NCBI GenBank assembly: GCA_044235645.1 | Contig: JBIIHQ010000001.1 | Coordinates: 124,001 to 188,000 of the forward strand | From: OMIW01 sp044235645 | GTDB lineage: Bacteria; Bdellovibrionota_C; UBA2361; OMIW01 | DNA: 64,000 nucleotides | Direction: 5' to 3' | Translations under genes and position numbers: made by a program | The notes under the pieces: model-generated | Databases searched by the model: none | What the model was told of the DNA's origin: nothing | What the model saw: only the letters and a program-made list of their open reading frames with translations | In this document: positions 40,842 through 48,664 of the stretch, in pieces | Position numbering within the stretch: position 1 is the stretch's first letter | How the letters are laid out: each line of letters begins with the position of its first letter

Positions 40842-42527
40842 ATGAAAAAGCGATTGATGTGTGCGGCGATAGCAGCAGTAGCAACATCGGCGAACATTTG
40901 TCTTTCCGACGATAGAGTGATCTCTGATGATCATGAAAGGCCCTCGAGAACAGCATCTGATGGTACTCAGGTCGTTGATTATCTTGCGGAGTTGGAGTCG
41001 GATGTCGATTCTCTAAATCGTCAGGTAACAGCCCTTCAGAATGAGCTTGCTCTTAAGAATGATCAACTGAATCAGGAAGCAAAAACATCTCTGCAACAGG
41101 CTTCTCCCCGAATATCAGATCAGCAGGTTTTTTCTGAACAGCTCGATGCCGCCCAGAGAACGATAAAAAGTCAGTCTGAGAGGTTGAGAACTGCTGAGCG
41201 GCAGAATGAGGACCAATCTCTCAGATTACGTCAACAAGCTGAGCGATTGGCCGAGCAGCAAGAGAGGATTTCTGAACTTCTGTCACTTGTATCAAAGCAT
41301 GATGGGACTGCAGCCGGAGAGAAATTTAGCGGACGAGATCCCAAAATTCAGCTTGATGATCAAGTAAGAGAGCTTGAAACACAAAGATTAAAAATTTCTG
41401 AACTTGAATCTCAAAGGGAATTGCTCGAGGTCAAGGTTGAGAGATATTCCGCTCGAGAAAACGATCTGAAATCAGAGGTTGCTCGTCTACAATCGACTGT
41501 ACTTGACGAAAAGAAAAGAAATGAGAAGCTGGAGGAGATTAAGAAGCGAGCCGGTAATTTAATTGAATCCCAATCGAAGCTCGATGATATAATTGCTGGG
41601 CAAAGAAAACTAATCGCTGAGAGGGATCGATGTACTGAGGAGCTTGAGACAAAGGTCAAGCAACAGCTTGGAGCCGCCTCACGAGAAATTGAACTTCAAA
41701 CTCGTCTCGATAATATTCAGTCGGCGCTTCTTCAAGAACAAAAAAGAAATCAGGAGCTCGTCGGGTTTGAGCAAAAGGCGACCGATCTGACAGCTTCGCG
41801 ATCGAAGCTTGATGAGGTTATTGCAGAGCAAAGAAGACTAATTGCCAACCGGGATATCTACACCAAGGAGCTTGAGGAAAGGATCAAACAACAGAGCGGA
41901 GCTCTGGAAGAGCGAATTATTCAGCTTCGCCAGCTTGAGGACCGATCAGGTGTTCTTGAGGTACAGCTCGCCGATTCTCGATCTCGTGAGAGGGACCTAT
42001 CGGGGAAAATATCAACATTGGAAGGATCGATCATTGAGGCGCGATCAAGGTCTGAGAAACTTCCGGTAAAACGATTACCGGGGGATCCAGCGGGCTTGAT
42101 TCAGCAGACCAGTGCAAAAAATACCGGTACTCAACGCCAGAATCAAACCTCTCCTCTTCAGGTAACGAGTATTATCCCCCGGGAATCTTCAGAGGCGCGA
42201 CTCAGGATTTCCTCTGGCAAGGGCTCTGTAGATGAGGGGCCATTTGGTCGGGCTGTCGGCGGAATCAAGGGCGATCTGACGATGATTCGAGCGCAATATG
42301 GTCAGCGAGAGAAATTATTTTCTGCCTATGTGGACTCTCGGCCTGCGGTTCTCGTCAATCCTACAAGAGCGGTTTCACGAAGAGGAGAGAGCATCGCCGA
42401 TCTTGAAAATGCTCTTGCGAAAGCCACGAGTGAACGGGAGATGGCACGGATTCGGCAAGCGGTCGGGGATATCAAGAAATTACTGGATGATGATATCAGG
42501 CTTATTCAAAGATTGACCCGAAAGTGA
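40842..42527 (+). CDS. periplasmic coiled-coil protein with internal duplication
   Basis: This is a 561-residue protein with a signal peptide (hydrophobic core 7-20, cleavage near LSD). Residues about 45-410 are dominated by heptads rich in Glu, Gln, Lys, Arg and Leu, predicting a long coiled coil. Inside it two 76-residue units are repeated in tandem, both with KRNxxL, SKLDxxIAxQRxLIAxRD and KELE/EELE. The C-terminal region (about 440-561) is low in charge, then ends in a short helix. No enzymatic motif is visible. It may act as a spacer or scaffold in the periplasm; the neighbouring genes do not define its role. Confidence 0.65.
   Translation: MKKRLMCAAIAAVATSANICLSDDRVISDDHERPSRTASDGTQVVDYLAELESDVDSLNRQVTALQNELALKNDQLNQEAKTSLQQASPRISDQQVFSEQLDAAQRTIKSQSERLRTAERQNEDQSLRLRQQAERLAEQQERISELLSLVSKHDGTAAGEKFSGRDPKIQLDDQVRELETQRLKISELESQRELLEVKVERYSARENDLKSEVARLQSTVLDEKKRNEKLEEIKKRAGNLIESQSKLDDIIAGQRKLIAERDRCTEELETKVKQQLGAASREIELQTRLDNIQSALLQEQKRNQELVGFEQKATDLTASRSKLDEVIAEQRRLIANRDIYTKELEERIKQQSGALEERIIQLRQLEDRSGVLEVQLADSRSRERDLSGKISTLEGSIIEARSRSEKLPVKRLPGDPAGLIQQTSAKNTGTQRQNQTSPLQVTSIIPRESSEARLRISSGKGSVDEGPFGRAVGGIKGDLTMIRAQYGQREKLFSAYVDSRPAVLVNPTRAVSRRGESIADLENALAKATSEREMARIRQAVGDIKKLLDDDIRLIQRLTRK
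41484..41939 (+). repeat. tandem 228-base duplication inside the coiled-coil gene
   Basis: Units 41484-41711 and 41712-41939 encode aligned 76-residue segments, with the RN pair of KRN at codons 41517/41520 and 41745/41748, exactly 228 bases apart. The sequence between copies has diverged at both DNA and protein level. Confidence 0.75.
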
Positions 42528-42538
42528 TCTTCTCCCCA

Positions 42539-42587
42539 AAAATCCGCTTTCCTGTGGGTGAAAGGCGAATGATGGGGGACGGATTTT
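42539..42587. terminator. bidirectional terminator candidate
   Basis: AAAATCCG (42539-42546) pairs with CGGATTTT (42580-42587), and inside it CTTTC pairs with GAAAG. The stem has an A-run on one side and a T-run on the other and lies between convergent genes (coiled-coil + and ligase -), so it could stop transcription in both directions. Confidence 0.45.
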
Positions 42588-42619
42588 CGATCATTAACGT
42601 GTGCTCCCTTGCGGAATGT

Positions 42620-44065
42620 CTACCTCAGCTTTTGGCCATTATCTATCTGAGGATTCTCGAGTCCTGCATCTGAGAGGGGCAGTCCCATTCCAATGCCGAC
42701 GATAAAGTAGATTGAGAGGATCACCTCCTTATCACCGATGTTGTACTCAACTAAACCCGCAACCTGCCAGGCTATGAGCGGAGCGACGATCCACAGCCAA
42801 AATGAACCTTTCTTCAAAGTCATTCTGCAGATTTCCCAAATCCACCAAAAATACAAAGTGGTACCAATCAGACCTGTTTCAACCGTCAAATTAATCAGAT
42901 TGTTGTGAAAATGGGTAAGTTCAGGGGGAATTAAATGAGAGAATGCCTGCAAAATGGGGCTATTTTTCAGCCCTATGCCAAGGGGGAATTGTGACATTAA
43001 TTCCCAACCAATTTGCCAAATCGCATTTCGGCCCCCAGCGATGTAAAAATGCTCTGATACTGAGTTGATTCGCTCAGCTACGGGTTGGAGCATCAAAGCT
43101 GCTGAGGCTATACAGAGGAGAAGAATGGGGACGAGCTGTCGTTTACACATCACAATAATGAGTGTTGCGCCGATGAAAGCTCCCAGCCAAGGTCCGCGCT
43201 TAAGGTCGGCAACCAATCCGGCGGCAATGAGCGGAGTCGACAGATAACAAATTTCCTTTAGCCGTTTCAAGATGCAGGAGTATCGGGAGATTTTTATGAG
43301 CTCATAACCAAGAAAGATTCCGAAGAGGGCGAGAGTAAGGGAGAAAAAGGAAAAAAATGCGAGCGACAGAGCAAGGATAAAAAGAGCGTAATTACGCCGA
43401 AAGCGGGTCTCGGAGGCGCCCAAATCTAAATGATTAGATGCAGCGACGGACCAGGCGAGAGCGAGCACAAAAGCTATAGAAAATTGACCTGCCTGGGTTA
43501 CCTCGCCGAGAAATATGCGTGGAATGTACCCATGTGACCCGGAGGAGACAATGGTATTGATTGCGGCAACGGTCTGGGAGCCGAGAAAAACACCCAATAA
43601 CCCGATGGCACCTCGGCGCTGGATGTATGCGGCGATTAGAAAACAGGTCGTCGAAAGAAAGGCGAGATAGAGGGAACTTTTGAGGCTTTTTAGCGGGTTA
43701 ATTCCGAGGAAAGAGGTGACACTGGCGTAGACTACAAAAAACAGCAGGGGACTGTGAACTTTTAGCCAATCTTTGTGAACGTTGCCTTTTCCGCAAAATA
43801 TCCCCGCCCAAAAGAGAACAAGGCTAGGAATAAGGAATAGATAGGTAAGAGAAAGCTTGATCGGAAGCGCCGCACAGAACCCAACAGTGAGCCAATCTTG
43901 GATTGCTAAGGTGTTCAAAATCCTCGGGGGAAACGGAGGAAGCACATTCAGGGGGGGGGGGGGTGAGACCTCCCGACAGTGGATCGCGGTCCTTTCAGAA
44001 AAGGAGGTTATTTTAGTCAACGGCGGTTCTCCCCCGAGAGATTGCAATGGTGGAGAAGGCAGCAC
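42620..44065 (-). CDS. O-antigen ligase/polymerase-like membrane protein (Wzy_C type)
   Basis: This 481-residue polytopic protein has ten or more hydrophobic segments from about residue 55. The Wzy_C/WaaL region shows WSVAASNHL, KRGPWLGAFIGATLI with the family Arg, and a large loop ending HFHNNLINLTVETGLIGTTLY (ligase His motif HxHNxxL). It should join or polymerise O-antigen on undecaprenyl or lipid A core in the periplasm. The GTG 44065 start follows AGGA. A run of 13 C (43951-43963 read as G on the + strand) encodes Pro35-Pro38 just before the first helices. A one-base slip there would shift the frame, unless GTG 43945 after the tract is used. Confidence 0.8.
   Translation of the reverse strand: MLPSPPLQSLGGEPPLTKITSFSERTAIHCREVSPPPPLNVLPPFPPRILNTLAIQDWLTVGFCAALPIKLSLTYLFLIPSLVLFWAGIFCGKGNVHKDWLKVHSPLLFFVVYASVTSFLGINPLKSLKSSLYLAFLSTTCFLIAAYIQRRGAIGLLGVFLGSQTVAAINTIVSSGSHGYIPRIFLGEVTQAGQFSIAFVLALAWSVAASNHLDLGASETRFRRNYALFILALSLAFFSFFSLTLALFGIFLGYELIKISRYSCILKRLKEICYLSTPLIAAGLVADLKRGPWLGAFIGATLIIVMCKRQLVPILLLCIASAALMLQPVAERINSVSEHFYIAGGRNAIWQIGWELMSQFPLGIGLKNSPILQAFSHLIPPELTHFHNNLINLTVETGLIGTTLYFWWIWEICRMTLKKGSFWLWIVAPLIAWQVAGLVEYNIGDKEVILSIYFIVGIGMGLPLSDAGLENPQIDNGQKLR
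43951..43963. repeat. 13-base G homopolymer in the ligase gene
   Basis: Thirteen G occur in a row (13 C on the coding strand) near the 5' end of the O-antigen ligase-like gene. The next longest G runs found in the window are 8 bases. Such tracts in surface-glycan genes are typical slipped-strand contingency sites. Confidence 0.85.
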
Positions 44066-44162
44066 CTTCTATCCTGGAGAATGCGCAGTAGCGGCAGGTT
44101 CATGAATGCGGAAGGAGGACGCAAAGGTCGCCCCCCTGAATTCTTAAAAGCTAGATGCCTGC

Positions 44163-45290
44163 CTAGTCCTCTCCCTCATCAACGCTCATTACTTGCGATG
44201 ATTCCTCCTCTTGGGCCTCTTTTTCGAGTTGAGCACTCTCTTCATCAAAGTTTTTCTTGATTTCCCGAGCGAACTCTACTGCAAGGGGGTTGGTCCCCTT
44301 TTCAACCTCTGCACGAATAATTGCCTCCGTATCCTCGTCGAAATTAACATGTTCAATCGCATCGCGGAGGAGCTTTTTATCCCCTTCGTCGTTCTTTGAG
44401 GCACGGAGAATATCAAAAGTCGCTCTTACCCCATCGGCGCCACTGTTCAGGAGGGCTTTAATCGCGAGATGGCTGTAGTCATCCCGTTTTTCTGCCATCT
44501 CCTTGAGGAATGGGAAAGCTTCAGGACTTGCGACTGCCTCACCCAAGCCAGTGCCTTTGGAGTAAAATCCATCAGGGTCGTTCGACGCGACCGTATATTT
44601 GTACAGAGTCTCGAGAGCGAGAGGGGTACCTTGATTTGTCACAGCCGCTACAAGACTTTCTCGAAGAATTTCATTGGGGGAGCTCAGGTGAGAGCCAAGC
44701 AGTTTTACCAGGTCATCCCGGGTAGCACTCGCCATTTCTAACGCCTCTGCATAAACCTGCCCAGCTTCCTCGTTGGGGGCTTTCTCGATACCCTCGATCA
44801 GCGCCTCGAGATTTTCAGGTCGGGCGCTGATTGAGAGAATCTCGGCGAAGTAGCTCTTCTGATCTGCCGGAGTATCTGCCGAGAACGCGAGGGTTCTGAT
44901 TGATTCGTAGAAAGAAGAGCACCAGGAGCAGTCCGTTGGTGGGCTCTCAAACTGTTCCAAGATGAGATCGTCATAGTGAGATGCGCCATCCTTTACTGCT
45001 TTAAGTGCATCCTCTGCATTGCGGTAGATCTCTGTCGCTGGGCGATCGGGCTGTTCAAGCTCGGTTTCCTCCGTTCCGGGCTCGTTATCGGTCGCCGCAC
45101 TGTCACCCTGCTTTGTGGACCGGAGGAGGCCTTCTTCAGGGGAGACTTCCCCACTTCGTGGCGAAGAAGTGGTGGACGGATCGCTCTCCGAACCGGAAGA
45201 AGTCGGAGAGCGAGAATCCCCGCCCTTCTTGAGGATGAGGGCTGTCACGGTGACAAGTGCCAATATCGCCACAATCGATAGTTTTTTCAT
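44163..45290 (-). CDS. membrane-anchored HEAT-like repeat protein
   Basis: This is a protein of about 375 residues. ATG 45290 has GGAG seven bases upstream; ATG 45296 is in frame but too close. One N-terminal helix (about residues 4-20) is followed by a Ser/Thr/Pro/Glu-rich linker to about 100, then a CSWC pair. From about residue 130 on, paired helices (ENLEALIEGIEKAPNEEAG, EILRESLVAAVTNQGTPLAL, HLAIKALLNSGADGVRATFD) look like HEAT/ARM repeats. An acidic tail ends the protein. It should be anchored to the inner membrane with the repeat domain outside. Function is unknown. Confidence 0.55.
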   Translation of the reverse strand: MKKLSIVAILALVTVTALILKKGGDSRSPTSSGSESDPSTTSSPRSGEVSPEEGLLRSTKQGDSAATDNEPGTEETELEQPDRPATEIYRNAEDALKAVKDGASHYDDLILEQFESPPTDCSWCSSFYESIRTLAFSADTPADQKSYFAEILSISARPENLEALIEGIEKAPNEEAGQVYAEALEMASATRDDLVKLLGSHLSSPNEILRESLVAAVTNQGTPLALETLYKYTVASNDPDGFYSKGTGLGEAVASPEAFPFLKEMAEKRDDYSHLAIKALLNSGADGVRATFDILRASKNDEGDKKLLRDAIEHVNFDEDTEAIIRAEVEKGTNPLAVEFAREIKKNFDEESAQLEKEAQEEESSQVMSVDEGED

Positions 45291-45762
45291 TTGCATCTCC
45301 AGATTAATCTTTAGGGTCCGGATTCCTCGCTTCGCGAATGTGCACCGCAGTAATGTAGCATCTGACTGAGATGAGAGTTCGGACCCTGCCTGATGTGGCA
45401 GACCATCCCCCTGCTTTCGTTATGTAGTAGTTTCTCTTCACAGAAAAAATATTCATCGCTCAGAGAGACATAGCCTCGCCAATCCCGGCATTTTTATAAT
45501 TCACCGGTGGCGCTTGACAGAATTGGGGCTGGCGCTTGCAGCTTGTGCATCAGCGACCCTTCTTGCGATATTACCCCAAATTCCCCCATAGGTCTGAAGC
45601 CTAAATAGTAAGGATACTCCATCATCATCATTCGGAAAAGCCTATCTGCAGAGGAAGCTGGAGGAGGCGTTGTAGAGAGCATTTGTGGTTGTTGAAAGGG
45701 GGGTGGCTGTGAGAAAAAGTGTGGTGAGAGGTTGAGAGAAAAGTATTAATCAAATTTTAGAT
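45291..45762. other. divergent 472-base intergenic region
   Basis: This region lies between the divergent HEAT-like and HPt genes, and should hold both promoters. Two TGGCGCTTG direct repeats are present at 45508-45516 and 45530-45538. A 62-codon frame on the - strand (45494-45682) has no ribosome site or family resemblance, and I do not call it a gene. Nothing else is recognisable. Confidence 0.4.
45508..45538 (+). repeat. direct repeat TGGCGCTTG, 22 bases apart
   Basis: Identical 9-mers begin at 45508 and 45530, two helical turns apart, in the divergent promoter region. This spacing suits two binding sites for one regulator. They do not have the GG-N10-GC spacing of a sigma-54 promoter. 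Confidence 0.35.
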
Positions 45763-46116
45763 ATGTCAGATACGTCTCTTGAATCACTGGAGGAAAGCGC
45801 CAAGCGAGCCTTTGTATCACACTCCCTCAATGTAATTTCTGAACTACTCGATGTCCTTCGGATTATCGATAAACATCCGGCAGAGGAGTTGGTTCGTCGT
45901 TGCTTGAGCGATCTCCACCTTCTAAGAGGGGGCGCGGGATTTGTAAAAATGGCTGACGTTCGGGGCCTAGCTGGTGAGCTCGAAAGAATTCTCCGTGATG
46001 CTTCCGGGGAACCGGCTAAATGTCAGGATCTTGCCGGGGCATTGAGGCAGGTGGTGGAGGGACTTAGGGAGATGAGGTTTATTTTGCAGCAATTGGAGCC
46101 AGCCTCCTCTGGCTAG
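45763..46116 (+). CDS. stand-alone HPt (histidine phosphotransfer) protein
   Basis: This 117-residue protein matches a single HPt domain. The phospho-accepting His52 is in LHLLRGGAGFVKM, close to the consensus HxLKGxxxxxG, followed by VRGLAGELERILRD. It should shuttle phosphoryl groups between a hybrid kinase and a response regulator in the cytoplasm. No histidine kinase or intact receiver gene is in the window, so partners are elsewhere. No strong ribosome site is seen before ATG 45763. The 3' end faces a lipoprotein gene 21 bases away. Confidence 0.75.
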   Translation: MSDTSLESLEESAKRAFVSHSLNVISELLDVLRIIDKHPAEELVRRCLSDLHLLRGGAGFVKMADVRGLAGELERILRDASGEPAKCQDLAGALRQVVEGLREMRFILQQLEPASSG

Positions 46117-46137
46117 GATATTCAAATCTTCAGATAA

Positions 46138-46668
46138 TCAGGGTTTCACCTCTGTCTCTTTCAGGACGGGTACTGCTTGTGGCGGAGTTGGTTGTGACGT
46201 CACCGCACCGCGATAAGCTGAAATCGATACGAAAACCTCCCGATTTCGGGGTATTTTATCGATTTGGTAGTGATATATTATCTCCGATCCCTCTCCCTGG
46301 GCGGCTTCGAGATCGGCGAGCGGAATGGTCACTCGATTGTTCAGTGCGTCTGGTTGAAAGCCATACATGAGGACGAACCCATCAACGAGGTGTGCGGGAG
46401 CGGTCCAGGTAATATCGACCACCGAGTGAAGTTTTCGGTTGGGCGCCGACCCGGAGGTGATCGGAACCTCCGTCATTATCCTTTGGTCATTAACCTTTTC
46501 TGAAGCCCCTTTTGATTGGGAAGCTCCAAGCTCAGAGCCCTGTTCATCGGGAATTCCTTCACGATTTAGGGAGCCCAAGTTTGCGCACCCTGGGGCAGTT
46601 GCCAGGATTATGAGTGAGAGCCAGGGGCTAAGCAAAGTTTGGCGAGAGGCCAAAGAATAACGACTCAT
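46138..46668 (-). CDS. putative lipoprotein with Fn3/Ig-like domain
   Basis: This 176-residue protein has a signal peptide ending in the lipobox TAPGC (Cys about 28). A linker rich in Ser, Gly and Glu leads to HSVVDITWTAPAHLVDGFVLMYG, a pattern like the start of a fibronectin type III or similar beta-sandwich, and YHYQIDKIPRNREVFVSISAY near the end. It should sit in the outer or inner membrane facing the periplasm. I do not recognise a specific family. Confidence 0.5.
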   Translation of the reverse strand: MSRYSLASRQTLLSPWLSLIILATAPGCANLGSLNREGIPDEQGSELGASQSKGASEKVNDQRIMTEVPITSGSAPNRKLHSVVDITWTAPAHLVDGFVLMYGFQPDALNNRVTIPLADLEAAQGEGSEIIYHYQIDKIPRNREVFVSISAYRGAVTSQPTPPQAVPVLKETEVKP

Positions 46669-47015
46669 AGAATGGCGTTTGGCTTAATTATTCTCAACTT
46701 CCGCGCAAGGTTTTTCATTCGGTCCTTTCAATGATCCTAACCTGTGAAGTATCGCCTTGTGACGGGAAAAGGGAAATCGTAAGAATGCACCCCCTCACCA
46801 TGCTGAAAAGTTGATGCAAGCGCAATCTCGCCGATTATTGCTCGCCGAGGGGGAAGATGTTGCCTCTCGGTGAAAGTTTTTGAACAATAGACAGGCTCTG
46901 ACGTCGAAGAGGTGGGATACTAGCTGGCTCGCTGGGGTTGAATTCGCCTCGAGGATGATGAAGTAGTTTTCCCAGGGACGTGCTTAAGAATTATAAGATC
47001 AGAAATTGAGGTACC
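46669..47015. other. 347-base intergenic region, no gene seen
   Basis: This lies between the divergent lipoprotein and ABC-transporter genes. I saw no small gene with a ribosome site, no tRNA fold and no clear terminator. It should contain the promoter of the four-gene ABC cluster that follows; no convincing -35/-10 pair was found. Confidence 0.35.
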
Positions 47016-47759
47016 ATGATTAGGGTGAATCATCTCTCCAAGGTTTACGGCGAGTTCGTCGCTGTGAGCGATGTCTCCTTTTCGGCGGATAAGGGAGAAG
47101 TCGTCGGATTTTTGGGGCCGAATGGGGCTGGAAAGACCACGACAATTCGAATCCTTTCAACCTATATGCCCCCGACGTCAGGTACTGCGGAGGTAGCGGG
47201 CTTTGATGTGGTCAGTCAGTCGGAGCAAGTGCGACGATCTATCGGATATTTACCCGAAAACCCGCCTTTATACGGTGAGATGATGGTAGTTGAGTATCTA
47301 AGATTCGTCGCGACGATCAAAGGAGTATCGTCACAACGATTACCCGAGGCCCTCGATAGAGTGCTTGAGCAGTGTGGGTTGGCGGATGTCCGTCGAAAGC
47401 TCTGTGGCCACCTATCGAGGGGCTATCGTCAGCGAGTGGGTCTCGCCCAAGCTATCATCCATGATCCTGCTGTGGTAATTCTCGACGAGCCAACGAGTGG
47501 ACTTGATCCCAAGCAGATCATCCAGATTCGGGAGCTTATCGGCTCACTTGCCGAGGGCCGGACGGTTATCTTGAGCACCCACATACTCCCCGAAGTTACC
47601 ATGGTGTGCTCGAAGGTGGTGATCATAAATCAGGGAAGAACTGTTCTTGAAGAGCGACTGTCGTCCCTACCTTCAGGAAGATCGCTTGAGGAGATATTCA
47701 TCGATTGCGTCACGAGGACGCGCGCGGATGGTCCGGCTGCGGATGATAAGGCAGCTTAG
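47016..47759 (+). CDS. ABC transporter ATPase, GldA/NatA-like
   Basis: This 247-residue ATPase starts at ATG 47016. Motifs: Walker A GPNGAGKTTT, Q-loop YLPENPPLY, signature LSRGYRQRVGLAQA, Walker B VVILDEPTSGLD and H-loop ILSTHILPE. It is closest to the GldA/CcmA-like group that pairs with ABC-2 permeases. The next three genes complete a Gld-type set (permease, GldG-like, DUF4340). In Bacteroidetes Gld proteins support gliding; in other phyla the same set occurs without gliding and its substrate is unknown. Confidence 0.9.
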   Translation: MIRVNHLSKVYGEFVAVSDVSFSADKGEVVGFLGPNGAGKTTTIRILSTYMPPTSGTAEVAGFDVVSQSEQVRRSIGYLPENPPLYGEMMVVEYLRFVATIKGVSSQRLPEALDRVLEQCGLADVRRKLCGHLSRGYRQRVGLAQAIIHDPAVVILDEPTSGLDPKQIIQIRELIGSLAEGRTVILSTHILPEVTMVCSKVVIINQGRTVLEERLSSLPSGRSLEEIFIDCVTRTRADGPAADDKAA

Positions 47760-47806
47760 AGGTTGATTTGAGAAGCCGAAGATTTCATGGTGTGGAGGAT
47801 TAGTTG

Positions 47807-48586
47807 ATGAAGAGCGTTAAGGCCATAGCAGGTCGAGAGATTTTGTCTTTTTTTGTATCGCCGGTTGCGTACTTCGTGATAGCTGGTTTTGTTCTACTGG
47901 CGGGATATTTTTTCTTCAATCTTGTACTGCTTTTTCAGCACATGCTTGTGAGAATCCAGTCGATGCCATTCGTCCAGCAAGAGGCACCGAGTGTCAATAG
48001 GTGGGTTATTGAGTCATTCTATCAGACGATGGTGGTGGTGCTGGTCTTTCTCGTGCCGATGCTGACCATGCGGACCATTGCCGAGGAAAAGCGTCGAGGT
48101 ACTTTCGAACTTTTAGTAACATCGCCTCTTTCAGTCGGGGACATTGTGATCGGTAAGTACCTAGGTATCGCCTTTGTCCTCTTGGTGATGAATACTCTCA
48201 TTCTCGGCTTTCCGCTCCTGTTGGTAACCCTCTCGGGAGTCGATGTGGAGTTACCACCGATACTCTCCGGATATGCAGGTCTTGTCGGAATATCACTCGC
48301 ATTTGCCAGCCTCTCAATGGCGGTTTCGTGTTTTACCGAGAATCAGATCGTCGCGGCTATATCTGGAATGGTGACACTCCTTTTGTTCTACGTCATTCAT
48401 TCGCCAGCTCAAGCGATGGATCCGGGGGTCGTCTCGAGCGTTTTGAATTATCTATCCCCAATTATGCAGTTGAGGGACCTTGTACGAGGGGTCGTCTCAT
48501 TGCAGTCAATCGCCTATTTTCTGTCGGTGATATCGATGGGGATATTCCTTTCGCAACGGGCTTTAGAGGCATATCGATGGCGATGA
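47807..48586 (+). CDS. ABC-2 permease, GldF-like
   Basis: This 259-residue membrane protein starts at ATG 47807, eight bases after GGAGG (TTG 47804 is in frame). Six hydrophobic helices are visible. FLVPMLTMRTIAEEKRRGTFELLVTSPLS is the coupling-helix signature of the GldF/NosY permease group. A large periplasmic loop lies between helices 1 and 2. It should form a transporter with the GldA-like ATPase upstream and the GldG-like protein downstream. Spacing to its neighbours (47 and 78 bases) suggests one operon. Confidence 0.9.
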   Translation: MKSVKAIAGREILSFFVSPVAYFVIAGFVLLAGYFFFNLVLLFQHMLVRIQSMPFVQQEAPSVNRWVIESFYQTMVVVLVFLVPMLTMRTIAEEKRRGTFELLVTSPLSVGDIVIGKYLGIAFVLLVMNTLILGFPLLLVTLSGVDVELPPILSGYAGLVGISLAFASLSMAVSCFTENQIVAAISGMVTLLLFYVIHSPAQAMDPGVVSSVLNYLSPIMQLRDLVRGVVSLQSIAYFLSVISMGIFLSQRALEAYRWR

Positions 48587-48664
48587 TCGGGAACATCGGG
48601 TTGATAGCGCAAGTCGACAATCAAGTCAGGTAGCTAAGTCGGATAGTAGAGGAGTGTGTGAGGC

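Noticed and set aside
45508..45545. Sigma-54 promoter suggested by TGGCGCTTG
   Set aside because: The spacing between GG and the downstream GC does not fit GG-N10-GC in either copy.
45494..45682. 62-codon open frame on the - strand
   Set aside because: No ribosome site before the ATG, unusual composition (Pro- and Met-rich), and no resemblance to a family.
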